From contig CM060909.1 in the NCBI GenBank assembly GCA_030737875.1, positions 29,905,659 through 29,969,658 of the forward strand: a stretch of 64,000 nt of DNA. The letters are read 5' to 3'. The translations under genes were made by a program, and so were the position numbers. The notes beneath the pieces are model-generated. The model made no database searches, was not told where the DNA came from, and was given only the letters and a program-made list of their open reading frames with translations. Source of the stretch: Allium sativum (taxonomy: Eukaryota > Streptophyta > Magnoliopsida > Asparagales > Amaryllidaceae). Of the stretch, positions 1 through 10,260 are shown piece after piece (within the stretch, counting starts at the first letter, position 1; the number at the start of each line of letters is the position of its first letter).

Positions 1-931
1 AAGTGTAGTTTACTGGTGGATTATGGAAATTTCATGTGTGCGCTTCTTTATATGTATAACCCATTTAAAGGATCAGAGAATGAGCATATGTTGGCAAGCA
101 ATATGGCATGTGAAGTAGAGTTCCAACATCATCATCCAGTATTAACATGTGCAGAACAGCTCATATCTGAATTACTAAAGGGAGGCCCTTAGGGATGGCA
201 ATAGGGCGGGTTTGGGGTCCAAACCCGCTTGACCCACCCCTGTTTTGATCTATTTTGACCCGTCCCATAGGGTCTTCGGGGAGGGTAGACCCGCAACCCG
301 TTTTTGGTGGTTCGGGTCTAGGGTCGGGTATGAGGCATGGCGAACCCGCCCCAACCCGACCCGTATGGTTGAAACATCATTAAAACACTTTATAACTATG
401 CTGATTACTTGTTAATCTTCTTATATATACATGGTAATAACTTGAATATTATATTCTTTCAATCAACAAACTATAAAATTTTCATAGTATTTATTTGCAT
501 TAATGATAATCATACAATAACAAATGCATACATTTTGAAATATCATCTTACAACTCATTTTATTATATTCTCTTATCATTGTGAAAACATAATAATATGT
601 ATATAATTTATTATTTAGTGGTAAAAACATAAGTACATAAATTTGTGTATGTTAGAATACAATATCACTGGGTCATAGGGCGGGTCGGGTCTACCCTCAC
701 TTGTACGGGTTTCGGGTACAGGGCAGAATTCCAGACCCGCAATGAGTCTACGGGGTTGGTCTGGGGCGGGGTTTAAAATGTCCGGGTTGGGTCTGGGGTA
801 GGAGAAACCCACCCTAACCCGCCCCAACCTGCCCCATTGCCATTCCTAGAGGCCCTTGGATAAGTCAAAAATGAAGCCATCAAGTTTGCTTATCCTACCA
901 CCGATTACCTTCTCCTTCACTATATATTTAA
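1..931 (+). pseudogene. Probable host-gene exon remnant, interrupted by a MITE
   Basis: An open frame runs from the window edge through 63 codons and ends at TAG 190-192, a stop supplied by the inserted MITE. Just past the MITE, from about 864, a second stretch reads as plausible protein (about 22 codons to 930). It lies one base out of phase with the first, so a one-base indel is likely. The sequence then meets AA|GTATAT at 931-932, which looks like a plant 5' splice site. Before the insertion the coding sequence would have crossed directly from 189 to 857. Composition is less AT-rich than the surroundings. I do not recognise the protein: it has Cys, His and Met residues and a hydrophobic C-terminal stretch, but no motif I can name. 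It could be a decayed gene fragment rather than a live exon. Confidence 0.4.
190..848. mobile_element. hAT-type MITE
   Basis: The left end reads TAGGGATGGCAATAGGGCGG. The reverse complement of the right end reads TAGGAATGGCAATGGGGCAG, so the element has terminal inverted repeats with an outer core of about 20 bp and GC-rich similarity continuing inward. An 8-bp target duplication GAGGCCCT flanks it at 182-189 and 849-856. TIRs beginning TAGGGATGGCAA with 8-bp duplications are typical of non-autonomous hAT elements in plants. The 659-bp length, AT-rich centre (about 370-665) and lack of a transposase frame fit a MITE. GC-rich arms rich in CCCGCC and GGGCGG could fold back extensively. Confidence 0.85.
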
Positions 932-1385
932 GTATATGGGAACCACGATATTTATTTTTTGCCTATAATAATTAAAAAATAAATGCTATGTTGAATTTGA
1001 TGTGGTTGGTTAATGAAAACAAAGATATTTATTTTCCTTTTTTGTTTTTTCTTTTAACTAAACTTTTGCATTTATTGAAACAACAACAACAATAATAACA
1101 ACACATGCTTTGAACAGTTAAAAATGCACAAGTAGCAATTACTACACGAAAACGTTTGTCTTTCTTCTATTTGAATGGTAAGTATCAACTTAGTCAGACA
1201 CGATATTTTGTACGCTGATGCTCAAAATTTTCTTACTAACATTGGAAAAAATGTGAGTTAGATAATGGAATATTTGTCATTTATTATTTGATTTTATTCA
1301 TAATCTCACATATAAAGTACTTATATTCATTGCAATATTTTTAGAAGATTCCTCCAACTTACCTACTTCTTATCTTCATTATTCT
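932..1385. other. AT-rich unassigned flank
   Basis: No convincing coding frame, RNA gene or repeat boundary is visible. If the upstream exon is real, this would be intron. There is a short CAA/AAT-rich tract near 1080-1100. Confidence 0.4.
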
Positions 1386-2936
1386 TGAGACAACCCAAAC
1401 TCACCATTATGGAAAAGCCCGGATTGAATTGAGAACACGACAAATCAGAACACGAACTATAGAACATTTCATTGCTTATTACAACAATTACATCAGAGTA
1501 CAAGAATATATCAGAGTATGAATGAATATTACATAGAAAAATATCAGAGATTTAAAATACATAGCAGCGGAAATAAAATGTAAAAATACAATGCATAGCG
1601 GAAAATAACAACTGACATAACTGAAAGAAATATACGAATACAAAGCTTTCCGAATATAGCTCCAGCTGTAATCCAGGATACTGGGTAAAGAAATATCTGC
1701 GAAAACCAAAACTACTAGCTGCCCGTATGGGAAATATGGGCACCCATATTTTAGGTTAAAACAATAAATTCTGAGTCAGTCATGGGACTAGTGTGAGAAC
1801 TAAAACAGTTATTAAAACATTATTTTTAAAATAAGGTAAATCAAGGGACCACGCCATATAACACGGAACGGGTTTACCCCCACGAATACTAGTGCCTAAA
1901 ACAAACAATGCAATGCTAAAGAAAAATGAAGCTTTTATAAGACTCAGGTCCCATCACACAACGAACGCAGTCGAGGATAGACTTTTACCTTATAATAGCC
2001 AAATATGCTTGGTACATTTAAAAAAAATCTTTTATTACTACTATAAGTGAAGAAATCAACATCAAATATAAATGTATCAATCATAGACGGCATGAGTGCC
2101 CTATCCCACTATGTCACCATATATAGTATACAATTAAAACCGCAAAATGTCATATTAGGAGTTTGGATTTCCATACTGATGGCTCCTGATTCGAAAGATC
2201 TATTGCGTAGTGCAATACCCAACGGCTAATATACCATGCATGAGAAAACGCCGTAATGCACATTCACACTATATCCAGGAAACAAGTTACCACGGTTTAC
2301 GCCCAAGCATTGGAAAACACCACTAACTCTATCCATCTAGGAATCGGGGGGTGTGACCTATCCCTACTGGTGTGGGGCGACCACACCCAGTATCACCTCG
2401 ATTGACCAAATCCATGACAACGCATAGGATGTCTATCCTCATCTCTAAAGTACACTGATCTAACCATCAGTTTACCACCATACCGGTGTGTGAGGCTCGC
2501 GAATCAACGCTACACAAAGCTGTGCTTTGATCATCATCCACCAAGCTTTTCTTTTCAATAAAAGCTTGGATCACTGCATCTCAACACACCGTCAATCCAT
2601 ACCGTACCACTGATTTCTACTTATATATAACCTCTGAGCTCATATGTCTCAATGAAAGGTGTTAAGCAAGAGAATAAATTCTCCGCCACCAAACAGATAT
2701 ATATTTAGTAGAGATCAACGAATACAGTATAAAGGAATACAATGTCAGACATACCATCCATTTACAAGTCCGTTCTGGGTCTAAACGAGAACGGAGGCAC
2801 CTTATTCCTCGTCCCGTATGTCCAATACAGAGAGAGGGCCTCGCATTCCGTACAATCAACAGGTACGTCCGGACGGCCACCACTGTAGCCCCTTCAAGGT
2901 AGCTACTCCAATCATGGGCATCAGTAGCAACCCATC
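1386..2936 (-). mobile_element. Antisense A-related LTR, first half (A')
   Basis: Read on the minus strand, this matches the later half of the element A LTR (about 13,600-15,070). Shared landmarks include the Cys-free AT tract with CCGCTGCTATG, the region around 14,700 with CGTGGTCCC, and the block around 13,800 with GGCGGAGAATTTATTCTC. It ends at TGAGAC (1386), the reverse complement of an LTR end in CA. No minus-strand primer site lies beyond that, so this is a solo LTR or a truncated copy. It is clearly diverged from A, so it is older. Element B inserted at 2936/2937 and moved the rest to 57039 onward. Confidence 0.75.
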
Positions 2937-3176
2937 TGTAACACCCCGTAAATTTAAAGATTAAAGTTAACAAATTAAAGAATACTTAATTTTAAATGTA
3001 AGAATCAAGGGAAACGGGTTACGCCATTGTGTTCGTCTCGAAATTATGGTTGAGATAGAGTCCGAGTTTGCGAAAATTGGACTTCGTATGAAGAAGTTAT
3101 GGCTGTCGGAAGTTTCCAGAAAATTCAAATAAATTCAAACAGCTCAGGTTCAAAAAAAAAAAAATAGCAGGGACCA

Positions 3177-3253
3177 GGTCGACTAGGGGGTCGACCCTAG
3201 TGTCTACCTCCCCCTATACAGGTCGACCTTATTATCGACCTGGGGGTCGACCT
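3177..3253. repeat. Cluster of GGTCGACC palindromes in the B promoter region
   Basis: The core GTCGAC or a one-base variant recurs about five times in 77 bp, about 150-225 bp upstream of the TATA box. The same cluster is present at about 33655-33735 in the 3' LTR. A C-homopolymer tract follows (3255-3272). Confidence 0.8.
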
Positions 3254-3402
3254 GCCCCCCCCCCCCCCCCCCAGGCAGATCTGAAAGATGACGATTTTAT
3301 GACTCTATGATGAGTCATTAGGGCTGAGGTGTTACCCTATCTTGAATGGATGGTCTTGATTAATTATAGGTTTAAAGGATGGCCTAAATTAATCCTAAAT
3401 TC

Positions 3403-3410
3403 TATATAAA
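3403..3410 (+). promoter_or_regulatory. TATA box of the B 5' LTR
   Basis: TATATAAA, 466 bp into the LTR, followed by ACTCAAACCCTAAA. The related LTR of F has TATAAATA at 59738 followed by a near-identical leader. In the B 3' LTR the site has decayed (near 33885). Confidence 0.65.
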
Positions 3411-3952
3411 CACGTGTAGACTCAAACCCTAAAATCAAATAAAAATAAGAACCATGGCCGTCATGCTATCACCTTGCAACCTATAGTAGCCGCCACCAAC
3501 TAGAGGGAAAGTGAAGCTAATCAACTCAATTCAACTCAAATTTATAACAACAACAACGAATTTGTCTACTTCAAAGACGAGCTAAATCAATTTCAGAACT
3601 CAGATTCCAGAACTCAAGACCTTCTTTGAGTTGTGAGTTCAATTTCTTTAATAAGATAATTAATAAGTTAATTGGGTTAAGTAATAAATTGGATTATATG
3701 GCTATGTTTGTGAGACATTGGAAAAATGTGATATTTTGTGAATATATGCTAGTTGTTCATAATGATAATTTTGTTGTGGATCCCTTATCATATTCCAAAT
3801 CACCTATGTTCAACTTGATTCACGTTTGATATCATTTTATATGCAAGTTTGGGTGTAGATTATATGCTAGTTTCTATATGAATTGTACACAAGTTTACAT
3901 GTGAATCAAATAAAGTGACTATATGCAAGTTTAGGTAGAAACTGGATTCACA

Positions 3953-4027
3953 TATATGCAAGTTTACACCTTTAGATTTAGATCTATGATGTACATCGTT
4001 TTATGCAAGTTTATGACTATGGCCTAA

Positions 4028-4080
<53 letters not shown>

Positions 4081-4147
4081 AGTTTGCACCTTTGTATTTA
4101 GATCTATGATGTACATAGTTTTATGCAAGTTTATGACTATGGCCTAA

Positions 4148-4194
<47 letters not shown>

Positions 4195-4262
4195 CAAGTT
4201 TACACCTTTGTATTTAGATCTATGATGTACATAGTTTTATGTAAGTTTGTGACTATGGCCTA
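3953..4262. repeat. Three tandem units of about 110-120 bp separated by TA microsatellites
   Basis: Each unit contains GCAAGTTTACACCTTT, GATTTAGATCTATGATG and TTTATGACTATGGCC. Units 1 and 2 are followed by (TA)n at 4031-4077 and 4151-4192. The 3' LTR has only two units (about 49760-49940), so copy number has changed since insertion. Another (AT)n tract lies at 4439-4486. Confidence 0.8.
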
Positions 4263-4434
4263 TGCAAGTTTTGGATGAAAACTATATTATATATGTATGC
4301 AAGTTCACACATTCATGACAATAACAAGTTTATGCAAGTTATGTTGTAATCCTTATTTGCAAGATTAGATCCATTTTGTGCATTATGCAAATTTGCGATG
4401 TTTCTTCCCTTTTATGTGTTAGAACAATTGCTAG

Positions 4435-4489
<55 letters not shown>

Positions 4490-4751
4490 ATGATAAACAA
4501 ACAACGTGGGGACGATGGGGGTAATAATGAATATACACATATTGAGAATTGGCATAATGGCCTTGAAAAAGGCATATAATTAAATTAAGACATTAATTGG
4601 AAAAATTGGCATTTATGGACATAATTGAGACAATTATGGACATAAGTATATTTGGAATTTATTTACAAATTTTGAATAGGGATATTAATCCACTTTGGGG
4701 TTAAATAAAGATGTGTATTAATAAACCGCCTAAGACATGAGGTTAAACTCG

Positions 4752-4802
4752 TTTGTGGTGTAAGACTGCCCGGACCCGCCCGGCAAATCCACCAGCCACA
4801 AA
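4752..4802 (+). other. Conserved LTR hairpin, copy 1 (element B)
   Basis: Arms TTTGTGG (4752-4758) and CCACAAA (4796-4802) enclose an inner CCGG-ACCCGC-CCGG stem-loop. The same structure with a different, still complementary, outer stem occurs in the LTR of F, which suggests selection on pairing. Confidence 0.65.
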
Positions 4803-4875
4803 TGCCAGTCTAATGTGAGAGGTCGAAGGCATGAATTAAATTCGTAACAGTTGTAAAGACACGAGGTTAGGCTCG

Positions 4876-4926
4876 TTTGTGATGTAAGACTGCCCGGACC
4901 CGCCCGGCAAATCCAGCTGCCACAAA
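4876..4926 (+). other. Conserved LTR hairpin, copy 2 (element B)
   Basis: Same structure as copy 1, arms TTTGTGA and CCACAAA. The single mismatch is a G-to-A change. The two copies sit about 124 bp apart in tandem, and both recur in the 3' LTR (55554-55604 and 55678-55728). Confidence 0.6.
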
Positions 4927-5434
4927 TGCCAGTCTAATGTGGGAGGTCTTTACAAGGTTACGGTGTTAATGAATTAAGAAACACTTAACTAGATAAACAT
5001 GTGGTGGGACATGAGCGGGTTAAGTGGGGGCCTTGGGTGGCATGTGAAATCAAGTGGGTGCCTTGGGTGGCATGTGAAATACGATTAGATTCAATTAACC
5101 AAGATTGAAACATGTAAGAATACATGAATAAGTATGGGGTTAAGTGGGGGAAAACCTTATAGGGGGACCAAGCATAGGTGGAAAGCTTGTGTCATGCATG
5201 GGGGCCCTTTTCAAACCAGTAGCCCATTAAGTATTTTTGTGGGCTCGACCCAAGTCGAGGACGGGACACGCGTACTGGGTTCGATTGCAAGAGGTCAAAA
5301 TGGGTTAGCAGTGGCAACGCAAGTCCAATGGGGTTATATACGTGTGTGGGCCTGGGCTGGTAGGTAAGACGTTGTTGCATCATGTAGATATAAGCCGTGC
5401 ATCTTGGTGGTATTAGGTTGCCACTTTGGGGAGT

Positions 5435-5467
5435 GATACACCCCACTGTGGGGCCATCACGGGTATC
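5435..5467 (+). other. Second possible LTR hairpin
   Basis: GATAC (5435-5439) and GTATC (5463-5467) bracket CCCCAC-T-GTGGGG (5441-5453). The motif is kept in the 3' LTR (about 56237-56268), and a variant is in F (61592-61624). Confidence 0.4.
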
Positions 5468-6237
5468 TACGAGTTGGGGAGCCGATCGAATGGGGGTAGT
5501 GGGTACACATAGTGGAGATAGGGGCAGACGGAACCTATGAAGGAAGCTAGCGGTACACGAAACTACCATTATCATTATTAAGTTCTGTAGGCGGGATCAA
5601 CTTTTAGGGTGTTTGGTGTGGTGTAGTGTAGTAATTATCTTATAGTGATTAGGTGCGCCTTTAACGCTATCTTTGTTCATCTGATTTCCTTTATTTGCTT
5701 TGTCATACCTATTTGTTCACAGTCATTACCATATTTTCCAGCTTATGCCTTGTCCTAGTTACTTAATGATTATATTGTTAAAGTTATTGCACTCGCCAGA
5801 CTTTATGTCTAACCCCCTTTGTTTCCACCTCTTTTCTTCCTCCCCCCCCCCCAAGGTGCTCAGGGTGGGAATAGTACGAGTGGAGCTAGATTTTGGACAG
5901 CTTTATCTTTTTCTTTGGAAGTTGCTTGGATTTCTGAAGTAAAAGTTCAGCCTATCTTATTTATAGCTATTTTATGTTGTGGTTATGTCTTCCATTTTCA
6001 TGTACTCTGATTTAATCAAGATGGATATTATGTACTTGACTCTAGTCTTTGGGTTTTTTTTGATGATGTAACCAAACCTATTTGTTTACTGCTGCAATGA
6101 ATGAAGTTTTAAATTTTTAAGTACTGTTTTATATCTGTCTTGTTGCTAAGTTTCTGTTCTATATACACTTAAAATGCTCCATGGAAGTTAATGCATTCCC
6201 TTTGTGAGTGACATTAATGGACGTGGGGTGTCACACG

Positions 6238-6250
6238 TGGTATCAGAGCT
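6238..6250 (+). other. Element B primer-binding site (tRNA-iMet)
   Basis: TGGTATCAGAGCT lies two bases after the 5' LTR end. It is complementary to the 3' end of plant initiator Met tRNA and marks the start of minus-strand synthesis. Confidence 0.9.
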
Positions 6251-6440
6251 GAAGGTTACCAGAACAGATAAGATATTTTGAAAAACTATTTTGCAAAAGC
6301 ATTTTATAAAGAAATACTTTTAAAAGTATGTTTTGAGGAGAATATCTTCAAGAGAAAAATTTATTTTAAAAACATAACCCCAAGAGCCATATATCTTTCT
6401 TTCAAATTCTTCGTTTTAATCTCTTCATTTTCTTTTCAGC

Positions 6441-7325
6441 ATGTCTGGAATTCCCTAGATACCCGAGGGGATACCGATACCAGGATGGTATAGAAGGTAT
6501 CTGGAAGCTAGGGCCCATGTCGCAGGCCCAGCAAATGTTCCTCCTCCTCCTCCCCGTGTTGACACTTTCGCAAAGATATGCAAGGACATTCGGGCAATGG
6601 GCGGAAAACCTTTTCATGGGTCAGAGATGTTTGTTGAAGCTCGAAATTGGCTAAAGGAGGTGGAAGAACTATTTGGAATCTTTGAGGTAGAAGATGGAAG
6701 AAAGGTCCAGTTAGATGCCTGGCTAATGAAGGATGAGGCCTCGTTTTGGTGGGAGGTCACTAATGGAGAGCATCTAGTTGATACATGGCCGGATTTCAGG
6801 CATAGGTTTGAGGCGAAGTTTCTCTCACGGGCTGAAGAGAATCTATACATGGAATGGTTTTTGGCATTGGGGCAGGGGAATCTATTAGTGAAAGAATACG
6901 TCAACAAGTTCAATCAGTTGGCAAGATTTGGCTTGGACTTGGTGAATACACCCGAAAAGAAGGCCTTGAGATTTGTTAAGGAATTGAATGAGCCGCTACA
7001 TAGGTTAGCTATGACCCACATCCCTATGGGGGCCACCTTTGAGAGACTAGTTGACACGGCGCTTATGCATGAAGAGGAGAAAGGTGCCAACGCTAATAAG
7101 GCACCTGAGAAGAAAGGAGATCAAAAGAAACCACAATAGCAACAGCAGAACAAGAAGGGTGGTAAAGACAACAATGGTAAGGGAGAGAAAAGATGTTTTT
7201 ACTGTGGGACACCAGGCCATATAAGCAAAGACTGTAGGAAGAAGAAGACTGGTTATTTCCACTGTGGCGAGGCAAGACATCAGATTAAGGACTACCCAAA
7301 GAAAGGGCAGAGCCTACTTCTGTAG
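6441..7325 (+). pseudogene. gag: Element B gag (capsid and nucleocapsid), broken
   Basis: ATG at 6441 is in frame with the capsid region, but TAG at 6456-6458 stops it after five codons. The frame then stays open to TAG 7137-7139. The central region has the retrotransposon gag fold signature: a Trp-rich segment near 6750-6790, then a YVNKF.QLARFG-type motif near 6900. Beyond 7139 the same frame gives two zinc knuckles (7190-7300). The first, CFYCGTPGHISKDC, is an intact CX2CX4HX4C. The second has lost both its first Cys (FHCG) and its last (Tyr in place of Cys), so it is unlikely to bind zinc. Gag would assemble the particle and package RNA. The Gln-to-stop change at 7137 is a C-to-T transition. 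Confidence 0.85.
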
Positions 7326-7381
7326 GGCAGATTCAGGCTCTCATAGCACCAGGGCAGACAAGGGGGCAGGTCCGGGCTCTC

Positions 7382-8359
7382 GTGGTCCCACCGCTGCAAG
7401 AACGAGGTAGAACGATTTCCATTGAAAGTTTAGTTTATCTTTTCGATCATCCTGTTCGTACACTCTTTGATTCTGGCGCATCGCACTCTTTTATATCCAC
7501 TGCTTTAGTTGAGACACTACACCTAAACACCAGTATAGTAGAGGACCCCTTAGTTGTTTCAAATCCAATTGGGGGCTCAGCCTATTTGTCAATGATTTGT
7601 TTGGATTTGGAAACTTCTATACTTAGCATTGGGTTTAAATGTGATGCTTATGTTTTGGGCTTCACGGGCTATGGGTTAATTTTGGGCATGGATTGGCTAT
7701 CCAGTAATGGAGCCATCCTAGATTGTGAAAAGAGAGATGTTAGGCTTATGACTCACTTGGGCAACTCTCTCAAAATCTCTTGTAATCCCATGAATTCTGT
7801 TATGCTAAGTTATCTAGAATCGCTTGACATGTCTGTTGAGAATTTGCAGTCTGTTAGAGTGGTCTGTGAATACTCAGATGTCTTCGATGAAATTCGAGGT
7901 TTACCCCCGAGGCGTGAGATAGACTTTCGAATATACTTAATAGATAATGCAAAGCCTGTTGCATTACCAGTGCGCCACATGGCTCCGAGAGAGAAGAGAA
8001 CTCAGTAAGCAAGTGAAAGAATTGCTTGAGAAGGGGTCCATAAGAAGAAGTATTTCGGAGTGGGGTGCTCCAGTCGTTTTTGCTACAAAAGCCGATGGTT
8101 CACTTAGATTTTGCGTGGACTATAGAGAGCTAAATAAGCTAACAAAGAAGAACAGACACCCATTACCGAGGATAAACGATTTATTCGATCAGTTGGTGGG
8201 AGCTTCGATTTTCTCGCTACTGGATTTGGCTACAGGTTTTCATCAGCTAAGGGTGGCTGAAGATAACATCGATAAGACTGCATTTAGAACTCCAGACGGT
8301 TTCTTCGAGTGGCTCGTCATGCCTTTGGGTTTGACGAATGCACCTTCATACTTTGTTGA
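7382..8359 (+). pseudogene. pol: Element B protease and N-terminal RT, cut by element A
   Basis: The protease region contains LFDSGASHSFIS (aspartic protease Asp-Ser-Gly-Ala) and a downstream ILGMDWL segment typical of Ty3/gypsy proteases. Near 8005 a small deletion shifts the frame into the RT reading (from 7947). RT motifs are [11 protein letters not shown], then [13 protein letters not shown] with the first catalytic Asp, then [11 protein letters not shown]. Coding stops at 8359, where element A inserted. The polypeptide resumes at 22969. The frame also differs from that of gag, so at least two indels separate gag from RT. B cannot make a working enzyme. Confidence 0.88.
8355..8359. repeat. 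TSD of element A, left copy (GTTGA)
   Basis: GTTGA recurs at 22964-22968. Removing A and one copy restores a continuous RT frame across the junction. Confidence 0.9.
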
Positions 8360-9304
8360 TGTAATAACCCGCAAAATCTGGGCCAGTTTAAAATTTTTAT
8401 TTCGGCAATTTTAGCGAATTTTGATTATTTAAAATGAATTGTTTTAAATAATATCGACGAGAAATTTATTTTGAATAGAATTCGACGTATATATTATACG
8501 CGTCGTCGTTAGAATATAAATATTTATATATAATTATAAAAAGGAATTGAAAATGGCGCGGTAGTTCGATAATTTGATTTCAAACTTCAATTGAATGTAC
8601 CGGGTGCAAAACAATCCGGATTTTAGTGAAGCCAAAAACCTTAGGATCTAATTGATGATACCTTTCCAACGAATCCGACAAATCAAAATTTCGTAGCGAG
8701 AATCAAAAGATATGTCCAGTTGGAAATTCTGAATAGTCGCTATGGAATTCAGGCCCTTAAAAATGGACATTTTGCAAACGACCTCGGATTTCAACGAAAC
8801 TAGTTTTGTTGGGTCCGTGATGTAAGATTATTGCTAGATTCCAAATTTCATAATTTTTCGAATCAATATGTGAGCGTGGCAAAGGAAAACGCGTTTGACC
8901 AGTTTCAGTTGATTTTAATCGACTGGAAATTGGCCATTTTTCATACGGTCTCAGAATTCGACGAAACTAGTTTTGTTAGGACCGTATCGTCAATACGAAG
9001 CTAGAAAATATTTTTCTGGAATTTTTCTAGTTAGTATGTGACCCCAGTAATTTGAAATGTACGTTTAAAATTCAATATAGTGATTTAAATGTAAATTCAA
9101 CGGAAACTGATTGTAACGATCAAATCAGCTTGCGATACATATCCCATTGTGTTCAGAATGGGGGTGAAACGCTATGAACGACAGGCGGTGGGACTCGTTT
9201 AGAGGTCGTATGTAAAAGTCAACTTTTTGAAAATTAAAAAAAAAAATATCTTCTCTTCCCCTTTATTGGTTCTGCCCCCCCCCCCCCCCCCGATTTCACT
9301 TTAC

Positions 9305-9714
9305 AGAGAAAAAAAAACCAGATCTCGAGCCCGTCGCCGCCTCCCTCCCCGCCACCTCGTCGTCAGGCCACCGCCCCTCCACCAACTCCCGCCTCCCTCA
9401 AGCCTTGCCCTCCCCCTCGAAACCCCAATCCATCGAACCCTAGACCCCCCCCCCCAAATCGTTCGATGCCTCCGCATCCCTGGCCAGCGCGCCTGAGCCG
9501 CCGCCTTCCGACCTACCTCCGCAAGGTCGCCTCCACCTCCCCCGTTCTCCCCTCCTTCACCACCTCTGCCAAACCCAACGCCCTAAACCCACTGACCCGC
9601 GAGACCCGGCACTGCCGCTGCCATTTCTGGCCTTCCCCAAGCCAGCAGCCGCCCCTCCGACGTCTCCATGCCCTCCTTCCTCCACGGCGTGAATTCCAAA
9701 GCCCCATCTCCTAG
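9305..9714 (+). other. C-rich, G-poor island inside the A 5' LTR
   Basis: About 400 bp strongly enriched in C on the sense strand, preceded by an A tract and a C homopolymer, within otherwise AT-rich sequence. It ends abruptly at CTCCTAGAAAAATTGG. In the other LTR (17150-17546) one frame stays open for 161 codons, but here indels in C runs break it. Translations are Pro/Arg/Ser/Leu-rich in every frame, as composition alone predicts, so I do not call a gene. It could be a captured host 5' exon or an unstructured transcript leader. Confidence 0.6.
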
Positions 9715-9885
9715 AAAAATTGGTTAGTTTCCTATTTTAATTCTTATGAAATATAAGATCCTTATGTTAGAAAAAAATAGGATTTTTAATAGTGTAGAAA
9801 GCTTTGATTTTTTATTTTATTTTATTATATATAAATGAAAAAAAACTATGGTTTTGATTACATAAAGTTTAGATTTTTATATATT

Positions 9886-10260
9886 GAACTTCGATAGAAA
9901 AATAGGATTTTATATATTGAACTTCGATAGAAAAATAGGATTTTTATATATTGAACTTCGATAGAAAAATAGGATTTTTATATATTGAACTTCGATAGAA
10001 AAATAGGATTTTTATATATTGAACTTCGATAGAAAAATAGGATTTTTATATATTGAACTTCCATAGAAAAATAGGATTTTTATATATTGAACTTCGATAG
10101 AAAAATAGGATTTTTATATATTGAACTTCGATAGAAAAATAGGATTTTTATATATTGAACTTCGATAGAAAAATAGGATTTTTATATATTGAACTTCGAT
10201 AGAAAAATAGGATTTTTATATATTGAACTTCGATAGAAAAATAGGATTTTTATATATTGA
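9886..10260. repeat. 34-bp tandem array, 11 units (A 5' LTR)
   Basis: Unit core GAACTTCGATAGAAAAATAG followed by GATTTTTATATATT. Units are nearly identical; one carries TTCCATAG. The 3' LTR has 10 units at 17716-18060, so one unit was gained or lost since insertion. Confidence 0.92.

Larger units (their letters stand above)
2937..6235 (+). repeat. Element B 5' LTR
   Basis: It starts TGTAACACCCC and ends TGTCACA, directly before a tRNA-iMet primer site. It matches the 3' LTR pieces at 33419-33937, 49265-50201 and 55308-57038 with many substitutions and different simple-repeat lengths, so the insertion is old. In order it holds a cluster of GGTCGACC palindromes, a TATA box, a tandem repeat with TA arrays, a tandem hairpin pair, and a pyrimidine-rich stretch near 5,810-5,850. 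Short ORFs inside are not genes. Confidence 0.9.

Noticed and set aside
3626..3829. 67-codon ORF repeated at 49434-49637
   Set aside because: It lies in both B LTRs downstream of the TATA box; identity reflects LTR duplication, and there is no motif.
4339..4579. ORFs on both strands with long Ile-Tyr repeats
   Set aside because: Translation of a TA microsatellite. The matching ORFs at 50031-50289 have the same cause.
9886..10260. CRISPR-like array
   Set aside because: Units are contiguous with no unique spacers, and the context is a plant LTR.
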